Source: Trachythela sp. YZ-2020 (lineage: Eukaryota > Cnidaria > Anthozoa > Malacalcyonacea > Clavulariidae). Taken from it: a stretch of DNA of 64,000 nt. The translations under genes were made by a program, and so were the position numbers. This document shows, piece after piece, positions 9,054-16,135 of this stretch (within the stretch, counting starts at the first letter, position 1; each line of letters begins with the position of its first letter). Below the pieces are notes generated by a model. The model was not told the origin of the DNA, did no database searches, and saw only the letters and a program-made list of their open reading frames with translations. The stretch is taken from the NCBI GenBank assembly GCA_016169945.1, contig JADLSH010000037.1, positions 1-64,000 on the forward strand, written 5' to 3'.

Positions 9054-9307
9054 TGTGGTGATTCTCAGTAGATATCTTTATACTAGAAACCGCTTTGGAT
9101 AAGTGGCACGGGAATTTCGAGCACGCGGCAATAACTATTTATTTTACGAGTGATGGAAGTCCGGGGTCACGGGGGCAGAACTAAAAAGGTCATTGGGGAA
9201 TTGGGTGGGTTCCGTGGTTTTGGGCTAAATATCTTGTACTGAATTCAACGCAAGTGTAATATACGAGAAAAGGCTATCTTGAAGAATTGCGCTCATATTT
9301 TACCACA
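9054..9307 (+). repeat. 3' LTR
   Basis: 254-bp copy of the 5' LTR, followed by the ggatc target duplication at 9308-9312. Confidence 0.93.
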
Positions 9308-9438
9308 GGATCCTATAGGAATATTATATGGTATCCTATAGGATCCTTGTAACAAAATATCACACAATCCTATAGGACACGTCCTTTACAATTTGTATGA
9401 CAGTCCTATAGGAATCCTATAGGACATTTTCACCAGGG

Positions 9439-9601
9439 TCGTGCCCCCAAAAGGCACCTTGCCGCCCTCGGAAGGCTCCTTCCCGCCCCTGAAAGCGCCC
9501 TGGCGCCCTCGGAAAACACCTTGCTGCCCCTGAAAACACCCTGGCGCCCTCGGAAAACACCCCCCCCCGAAAGCGCCCTGGTGCCCTCGAAAGACATCTT
9601 G
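9439..9601. repeat. Minisatellite spacer between the two E units
   Basis: About four degenerate units of the 41-bp GC-rich minisatellite, running in the same direction as the block at 2165-2908. Confidence 0.75.
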
Positions 9602-9933
9602 CCCTGGTGAAAATGTCCTATAGGATTCCTATAGGACTGTCATATACAAATTGTAAAGGACGTGTCCTATAGGATTGTGTGAGATTTTGTTACAAGGATC
9701 CTATAGGATACCATATAATATTCCTATAGGATCCCATACAATATTCCTATAGGATCCCATAGAATACTCCTATAAGATCCCATAGGATCCCATAGAACAG
9801 TCCTATAGGATCCCATAGAACAGTCCTATAGGATCCCATATAATTCCTATATGATCCCATAGAACCGTCCTATAGGATCCCATATAACATTCCTATAGGA
9901 TCCCATAGAATAGAATCCTATAAGATTATTTTC

Positions 9934-10082
9934 ACTACGGACGGGCACGGTCACCCATCCAAGTGACGACCGGGACGACTACTGCTCAACTCCTACGATC
10001 GACTGTTCTACAACTAACGGCCTACCCCAAACGCGCGCTTGCATGGGCGGTATCAGTCAGCATACTGTATCGTTATCGGACT
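9934..10082 (-). repeat. 5S rRNA-like repeat, single copy in the right unit E
   Basis: Reverse-strand counterpart of 4616-4764. The promoter-like half is at 9948-10000. Its left flank matches that of copy 2 and its right flank matches that of copy 1, as expected if two tandem copies recombined to one. Confidence 0.5.
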
Positions 10083-10121
10083 GCGATCACCGTTAGAAAT
10101 AGTACCTGGGAGGGTCATGAC

Positions 10122-10275
10122 CAGGGGCGCAGCCAGGATTATCTGAAGGGGGGGGGCAACTACCAGTGCCGAAAGGGGGGCAACTTTGGATGATGGGCGG
10201 ATCCAATGGCAAAATTTTAAAGTATGGGCCACAAGGGGGGGGGGTCAATGCCCCCCCCCCGTGGCTGCGCCCCTG
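10122..10275. mobile_element. hAT-like MITE inside unit E (right copy)
   Basis: 154-bp inverted counterpart of 4230-4393, flanked by gtcatgac and atcatgac. The length difference is mainly in the G/C homopolymer runs. Confidence 0.75.
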
Positions 10276-10389
10276 ATCATGACCCTCCCAGTGGTGCACT
10301 GGAAGTTGCAGTGCCACTAGTGAAAATCCTATAGGGCTATATAGGAGTATACTATCCAAATGTCCCATACACATCCTACCAGACATGTG

Positions 10390-10855
10390 CCAAGATCCGA
10401 AAAAAGATCCGGGATCGGATCCCTGGATCTTTTTCTGGAGGATCTTTTGGGATCCTGGATCTTTTTTTTATTTTGTCGTGGGATCTTGTGGGATCCGGGA
10501 TCTTTTTTGAATTTTGGCACGGGATCTTGCAGGATCCGGGATCTTTTTTTAATTTTGTCGCGGGATCTTGTGGGATCCTGGATCTAAATTTTGCCCAGGG
10601 ATCTTCTGGGATCCGATTTTATGTATATTTTGCATAGGGATCCATTTCAGGATCCATTTTTCTGGGATCCGGGATCTTTTTTGAATTTTGTCGCGGGATC
10701 TTGCGGGATCCGGGATCTTTTTTGCAATTTTGTCGCGGGATCTTGCAGGATCCGGGATCTTTTTTGCAATTTTGTCGCGGGATCTTGCGGGATCCGGGAT
10801 CTTTTTAATTTTGTCGCTTGATCTTGCGGGATCTGGGATCTTTTTTGGGATCCAG
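10390..10855. repeat. GATCCC-rich minisatellite (inverted copy)
   Basis: Reverse-complement counterpart of 3655-4100, with units such as gggatcttgcgggatccggg. Confidence 0.8.
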
Positions 10856-11149
10856 GCACATGTCTGCATCCTACATCCATACACAGTCCTATAAGATTCG
10901 TAGACGATTGTCCAGTGTCCTGTATGAATCCTGTACAGTCGCCCTATAAAAACGAAGCTACAGCAGTTTAAAAACTAAACTACACCAGCATGCTCAAATA
11001 TGTACCTACCTACATGAATCACGCATAGCTATCGCCGACATTTCACAATGTACAATTGCCAACTTTTTGTAAGCAATCACACATAAGTCATACAGAATGT
11101 CAGAGACTATCAAATCCCTCGGCGAATCATGTACGTTTATAATCCCACA

Positions 11150-11485
11150 CAAAATCCTATAGGACTTAGTCCTATAGGATTCAGTCTTATAGGACCGGTC
11201 TCCGAAATCCTTTAGAATCCTGTAGGAATACCGTGATCCCGTGAGAGTCCAATACAAAAGTCCTATAGGACTTAGTCCTATAGGATTCAGTCTTATAGGA
11301 CCGGTCTCCGAAATCCTTTAGAATCCTGTAGGAATACCGTGATCCCGTGAGAGTCCAATACAAAAGTCCTATAGGACTTAGTCCTATAGGATTCAGTCTT
11401 ATAGGACCGGTCTCCGAAATCCTTTAGAATCCTGTAGGAATACCGTGATCCCGTGAGAGTCCAATACAAAAGTCCTATAGGACTC
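11150..11485. repeat. 106-bp direct repeats (inverted copy)
   Basis: Three units in reverse orientation to those at 3014-3331, again full of tcctatagga. Confidence 0.8.
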
Positions 11486-11576
11486 GTTAATCCTATAGGA
11501 CTGTCCGCGATATCCTTTACAGTCCTATAGGACTTCGGGGATTTTGTTGGAGTCCTATAGGACATTTTCACCAGGG

Positions 11577-11894
11577 TGGCGCCGGCGGAAGGCACCTTGC
11601 CGCCCCCGAAAGCCTCCCGACATCCTACGATGGCGCAAAGGCGCCCTCCGATGGCGCCCAGGTGCCTTCCGATGACGCCCAGGCGTCCTCCGATGGCGTC
11701 CAGGCACCCTCCGAACCTAAGAATGCGCACTTGCGTCCATGACGGCGCCCTGGGTGGCGCCAACGAAGGGGCCTGGACGCTAATGAAAGAGCCCTGAGAC
11801 TCTTTAATGTTTCTGGCGCTCTGGCTCGAAATATTCTGGCGTGGTGTCGAAGATGCTGACAGGTTGCCACTGCGAAGATGCCACTGCCTAGCTT
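11577..11894. repeat. Diverged GC-rich minisatellite remnant
   Basis: The first ~40 bp match the 41-bp minisatellite. They are followed by ~22-bp degenerate units (gatggcgcccaggtgccttc) to about 11770, then anonymous sequence. No gene recognised. Confidence 0.6.
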
Positions 11895-11910
11895 CACTGG
11901 CGGATCCAGG
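11895..11910. repeat. Internal hAT-like tip (cactggcggatccagg)
   Basis: Matches the left tip of the 11-kb element at 14 of 16 positions and has the same orientation. It could once have paired with the right tip at 13125-13140 as a 1.25-kb element. The preceding 8-mer does not match the one after 13140, whereas the one before 2137 does. Confidence 0.55.
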
Positions 11911-12029
11911 GGGGGCATCAGGGGCAAATGCCCCCCCACATAAATATGGGAGGGGCAATCAATACAAACATGCCCCCCACAGATTCTTTACACTGAAGGT
12001 GAATGGGAAATGTCAAATGGGAAGCGTAC

Positions 12030-12870
12030 ATTTTTGCACCGCTTCGCGGCGCTAAGACAATACAAACCGCCGTTTCTCTACAACGCCGACCGCTTCGAAA
12101 GTTCTGTACTGTCCCTATCATTTTTGGTCAGCGATTCATGCGAAAACGGCAATTTCCGCAACACTACGCGGCGTGAACTGAGCAAAAACGCTTCTATCCG
12201 ATCGACACCGCGGCTTCAGAAATCCCGTACCGTGCCCAAACTAGTGTGTGCAGCTGCCACAGAATTCACCCAAAACGAAAATTTCTGCGCCGCTCTGCGG
12301 CGCAAAATCAACAAGGTACAGAGCTTTTCCGAGACACCTTCAGCTTCCAAATCATCTCCGTGTCTACACTTTTTTATACAGCAGAGTCACACAATTCATA
12401 AGAGAACATAAATTCCAGCGCCGTTTCGCGCCACGAACTGAACGACATAACGTGTTCTTCTGATGCATCTTGCCCTTCGTAATTCCTGTACCGTTCGTCA
12501 TTTTTGTGCAGCAAATTGATAAAATGCATAGGGAAAAAAACGTAAATTTTCGAGCCGCTTCGCGGCGCCAACACATCCACAAACACAGGTTTTCTTTAAC
12601 GCCGCCCGCTTCGAAAATTATGTACTATGCCTATTATTGCTGCAGCGATTCATGCAAAAAAAACGCCAATTTACTCGCCACTATGCGACGTGAACTGAGC
12701 AAAAACACTATTTTCCGAAGCGCCGCAACTTCAGAGATCCTGCACCGTGCCTAAAACTTGTGTACAGCCACGTCATACAATTCATACGAAAACGTAAATT
12801 TCCGCGCCGCTCCGCGGCGGAAACTCACCAAAGTAGCCAGTTTTCAAAGGCTACGCCCGCTTCAAAAAGC
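12030..12870. repeat. ~125-bp satellite with GC hairpin, seven degenerate copies
   Basis: The hairpin word cgccgcttcgcggcg and its variants recur near 12046, 12168, 12297, 12427, 12562, 12687 and 12810 (spacings 122-135). They are preceded by ttcatgcgaaaacgtaaatt-like sequence. Small open frames across the block differ between monomers and are not conserved. Confidence 0.75.
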
Positions 12871-13140
12871 AAGTACTGTGACCGGCCCAAATCCGCAGGG
12901 AAAAATGGGTGGTACTTTTTATGTACAAAAAGTTGCCCCCCCCCCACACACAGAGAGGCTGGATCCTCCAGTGAGTAGCTTCATACTCAGGGTTTCAGAT
13001 AATGCGGACTTCAGAGGTGTATTTTTCGTTTAATTTACATATTGGCGCCCCTCAGGACCATGCCGCCCCTGTCACCCAGCAAAGATGCCGCCCCTCTGGC
13101 CGGTGGCCCCTAGCCGACGAAAATCCTGGATCCGCCCCTG

Positions 13141-13262
13141 GAGGCTGAAAATCGGTACCCCGTCCTTTGACAAGGCGTCAAGGTCAAACTATGACCTTGA
13201 AAAGTTTCAGATCCGATGCATGCTCTGCTCCTCTTCACAGGCTTCCATTTGCGCCCAAATAA
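13141..13262. repeat. Continuation of the ~140-bp host repeat
   Basis: Begins with the target duplication gaggctga and continues with cggtaccccgtcctttgaca and ggcgtcaaggtcaaactatg. It is in the same orientation as the inverted copy that stops at 2136. Confidence 0.75.
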
Positions 13263-13292
13263 AAAATCTACATTTTTTTTAAAGTGACTAAA

Positions 13293-13360
13293 ACTGTCAT
13301 CGCAGATGTCGGAACTGTCGTCGCAGATGTCATCGCAACTGTCGCCGCAACTGTCGTCGC
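13293..13360. repeat. Short minisatellite (actgtcgtcgcagatgtc)
   Basis: Four to five imperfect 15-18-bp units. Confidence 0.7.
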
Positions 13361-14002
13361 TAACTTGACGGACATGTCAGTGTGCTGAAGTCAGTAGAGG
13401 TGAAAAAGAAAATCGCGGCCCAGTCACTAACACGTCAAAAGAGGATCAGGCGCTATTTCGTTACCTACAGCGCAGCAATATTTGACCGAAAGCCAGACGA
13501 CATCTGATTCCCTGCTTCACCTTCTGAGACTAGAGTATACTAAATGTCCTGACATTACCTGTGCACTACTTTTTCGTCTCTAGAGCCCATGTCCAAACTG
13601 CCGAAACTGACAGCAGCCGCCATCGTGACACAGGCGGCCTCTCCAGTGCAGTCCAATCCGTCGCAGTTAGAAACAGCCGCCCGGTCGGCTCGACCCCATT
13701 TAACCGATCCCATGCCTTCAGGCAGCTGTCAGTGCCGTGCGCAGTCGACAGTCGTAGTAGGCCGCACAGCAGCAGGTGCCCCCCCCCCCCCCTCGCCCGA
13801 CAACCCGAGAGAGGGCTGGTGAGGCACTGAGGCACTGGGACAGCTGCCAGGTAAAAGTTAAATTTCCCAAGAAAAGTGTGGTTTGTCCAAAGTTTGTCAT
13901 AAGAAGCGCATATTTGGATTCGTCTTGGTGCGCCGATTTCAACGGTACCCTTATTTCCCCAAAACTCGCACATTTTTTGACATAAGTAGTACATGCCATC
14001 AC
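13361..14002. other. Anonymous DNA
   Basis: No gene supported. Overlapping short frames occur on both strands around 13560-14160 without recognisable motifs. Confidence 0.5.
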
Positions 14003-14160
14003 CAGGGGCGGAACTTTGTATACTTTTGGGGAGCAGCTGCCCCCAACTGCGAAAATTGCCCCCCCCCCACCAATGGTCCAGTTTGCCCCCCCCCCAACCT
14101 GAGGCGCACCGAAGGGGTGGTTTGGGCGGGCCCGGCCGGGCAAACTCAGCACGGGACGCG
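14003..14160. mobile_element. Possible hAT-like end with C-runs (relic)
   Basis: Starts with caggggcggaac and continues with several C-runs, as in other short hAT-like elements of this window. No inverse right end was found. Confidence 0.3.
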
Positions 14161-14219
14161 CGCACCCTTTACGGGCATGAGTCGTGAAATCTAGGAGCGC
14201 GCCCCGTGAAATTTACCTG

Positions 14220-15914
14220 TCGAAATACCTATTTTTCAGGCCGCTTTGCAGCGCAAAACCAACAAAATTGTATCTGAAATGTCTTCCCCTTTGAAATTCC
14301 TGTACCGTCTACCATTTTTGTGCAGCAGGGTGGCACAATTCATTGGAAAAACGTACATTTCCGCGGTGTTTCGCATCGCGAACTAACACCAAATGCAATT
14401 ATTTTGCAAGGCACCCACGTTTCGAAAATCATGTACCACACATATGCTCTTCTTACTGAAATGTCATTCGTGTCACGCAAAAACATACACTTACTTGCGG
14501 CGCTAACAGAAATTGGGTGTTTTCCATGCATCTCCCCACTTTGGAATTATCGCAACGTGTATATAATTTCTTCCCAGCAATGTGATACAATTCATGCAAA
14601 GAACGTAGATTTTGCGCCCCTTCTCAGTGCAAACTGAACAAGAGTACGTGTTATTTTTCGTGGTATGGCCGGCTTATACAATCCTGCAATGTTCATAAAG
14701 AATGTGTGCAGCAGTTCATGCGAAAACGAAACTTTCTGCGCCGTTTCGTGGCACAAATTCAACAAAGGAGGTATACTGTTTTTCCTGAGCCCAGTCCGCA
14801 TCGAAAATAGTACATTTTACAAATAATCATTGTGCATGAATTAATTCGAAAACGTGAGTTTTCCGTCACTAACACCATGTTCGAGACCCGACCCGCTTCG
14901 AACATCGTCTACCCTGCCTTTATTTTGTGTGTGATACAATTCATGCGAACTAACGTATATTTCTGTGCCGCTTCTCGGCGCCAATTGAACATTCCAGCTG
15001 TTTTCTGGGTCCTGTTTTAAGGCATGTTACCCCTTAACTTCCTACGACGTGCATGTTTCTTCTTCTATGCAACAAAGCGACAACATTTAATGTAAACAAA
15101 CGAGATTTTCTGCGCCGCTCAGCGGCACAATCCCAAAAGGTAACCATATTTTTCGGAGCCCATCCTCTTCGAAAATCCTGTATTGTAATAATGTGTTGCA
15201 GGAATTAATCTGAAAACGCAACTTTCCGCGCCGCTCGGCGACGCGAAATATACAACGTACACCTTTATCTAGGCACCATGCGCTTTGAAAATCCTCCACC
15301 GTCACTTCGCGGCGCGAACTGAACAAAATAAGATGTTTTTCCAAGTAAAACATTTCCGCGCGGTTCTTGTATTTTCGTGCAACAAGCGGTAGAATTCACA
15401 CAACGTCAATTTGTGCTCTGCTTCGCGAACAAACTCAACCCGGTTCGTTGTTTTTCATGTTCAGGGAAAGGTCAGCTTAGAGAATCGCTTGCTCTGCTCA
15501 TCAAATTTGTACATCGATTTATTAAAAAGTAAATTTCGGCCGCGGTGCCAACGGAACAAAATCCCAAACTTTTCGAGGTACTGTCTGCTTGAAACAAAAA
15601 TCCGTAGCGCACATATAATTGTGTGCGACAAGATGATGCAAGTCATGCAAGAAACATAAACTTTGGCGCCGCTCCGCGGCGCAAATAAATAATTACAAAG
15701 CCATGATCTTTACATTGTTGTTGTTGTTGTTATTGGGGTTTTAGGGCGCTTCAACCCAGAGTAGGATTATTTAGCGCCCAGCATGCTCTTTACAAAAATA
15801 CCTACTGTTAGCACGTTGACTATAACAATTTGCACAGCAATTCATGCAAAAACGTAAATTTTCCGCGCCGCTTCGCGGCGCCAAGCGAATAAAATAACTC
15901 TTTCTGTTTTAACC
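14220..15914. repeat. ~125-bp GC-hairpin satellite, about 13 degenerate copies
   Basis: Same family as 12030-12870. Hairpin variants occur near 14246, 14365, 14495, 14743, 14968, 15115, 15229, 15305, 15420, 15540, 15672 and 15872. Copies are strongly diverged, so this is an old array. A short retroposon (15715-15780) interrupts it. Confidence 0.7.
15715..15780 (-). mobile_element. Miniature retroposon with hairpin and (CAA)n tail
   Basis: On the minus strand the element reads from a hairpin (gggcgct / agcgccc, 7-bp stem) to a (CAA)n tail. The flanks ccatgatctttaca (15701-15714) and gcatgctctttaca (15781-15794) agree at 12 of 14 bases, as expected for a target duplication. A second copy of the same core is at 57164-57215. 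It may be the 3' tail of a LINE or a very small SINE. Confidence 0.65.
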
Positions 15915-15980
15915 CTTTTGTTGTTGTTGTTTTTCCCTCCAGACTCGCTGTCGCGAGTCGTAGTCTTAGCGACTCTGGAG

Positions 15981-16135
15981 CAGTGGCGTATTTAGAAATC
16001 AGCAAGGGGGGGGCCAAGGGGGGGCCAATGTGTTATTTTTGGTTTTCATACCACATGTTTCCAGGTTTCGTAATGCATTTTCTCTGCCCAAGGGGGGGGG
16101 GGCATGGCACAATGCCCCCCCTAAATACGCCACTG
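15981..16135. mobile_element. hAT-like MITE in the LINE 3' end
   Basis: Exact 15-bp inverted ends (cagtggcgtatttag at 15981-15995, inverse at 16121-16135) and a perfect 8-bp target duplication ctctggag (15973-15980 and 16136-16143). 155 bp, non-coding. Confidence 0.92.

Larger units (their letters stand above)
4969..9307 (+). mobile_element. Intact LTR retrotransposon, Ty3/gypsy-like (4,339 bp)
   Basis: Two 254-bp LTRs beginning TGTGG and ending CCACA bracket gag and pol in the order gag, protease, reverse transcriptase, RNase H, integrase. The flanks carry a perfect 5-bp duplication ggatc (4964-4968 and 9308-9312). The LTRs read as identical, both ORFs are uninterrupted, and a purine tract abuts the 3' LTR, so the insertion looks recent. 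No env frame is present. The integrase D-x35-E spacing favours Ty3/gypsy over BEL/Pao; the clade is not determined. Confidence 0.92.
2909..9438. mobile_element. Unit E, left copy (2.2 kb without its LTR-element insertion)
   Basis: The outer end 2909 and inner end 9438 are inverted copies of ccctggtgaaaatgtcctat (extending to about 26 bp). Between them lie three 106-bp repeats, a GATCCC-rich minisatellite, a short hAT-like MITE, two 5S-like repeats and a 23-bp tandem. An LTR retrotransposon (4969-9307) splits the unit near its inner end. The second copy at 9602-11576 has the same order in reverse. The tip ccctgg is shared with the flanking minisatellite, so the exact boundary is uncertain by about 6 bp. 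I see no clear target duplication and no transposase. The superfamily is unknown. Confidence 0.65.
9602..11576. mobile_element. Unit E, right copy (inverted, 1,975 bp)
   Basis: Bounded by inverted ccctggtgaaaatgtcctat ends. It contains the same components as the left copy in reverse order: 23-bp tandem, one 5S-like repeat, hAT-like MITE, GATCCC minisatellite, a spacer with an unrelated ~300-bp segment, 106-bp repeats. It is about 210 bp shorter than the left copy, largely because it has one 5S-like repeat instead of two. No transposase. Confidence 0.65.
2137..13140. mobile_element. Giant (11.0 kb) composite element with hAT-like ends
   Basis: The left terminus 2137-2152 (caggggcggatccagg) and right terminus 13125-13140 are exact 16-bp inverted repeats. 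They are flanked by the perfect 8-bp direct duplication gaggctga (2129-2136 and 13141-13148). The surrounding ~140-bp repeat resumes directly after the right copy, so the whole interval behaves as one insertion. An 8-bp duplication with CAGGGG tips is the hAT signature. No transposase frame is present, so it would have needed a transposase in trans. Cargo in order: 41-bp minisatellite, unit E containing an LTR retrotransposon, minisatellite spacer, inverted unit E, minisatellite remnant, ~125-bp satellite. A third tip-like copy at 11895-11910 shows the element is internally composite. Confidence 0.85.

Noticed and set aside
11895..13140. A separate 1.25-kb hAT-like element using the inner tip
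   Set aside because: The 8-mer before 11895 (cctagctt) does not match gaggctga after 13140, whereas the 8-mer before 2137 matches perfectly. An older use of the inner tip remains possible.
13566..14194. Overlapping frames of 60-200 codons on both strands
   Set aside because: They overlap antisense frames and C-run transposon ends, with no motif or conserved start.
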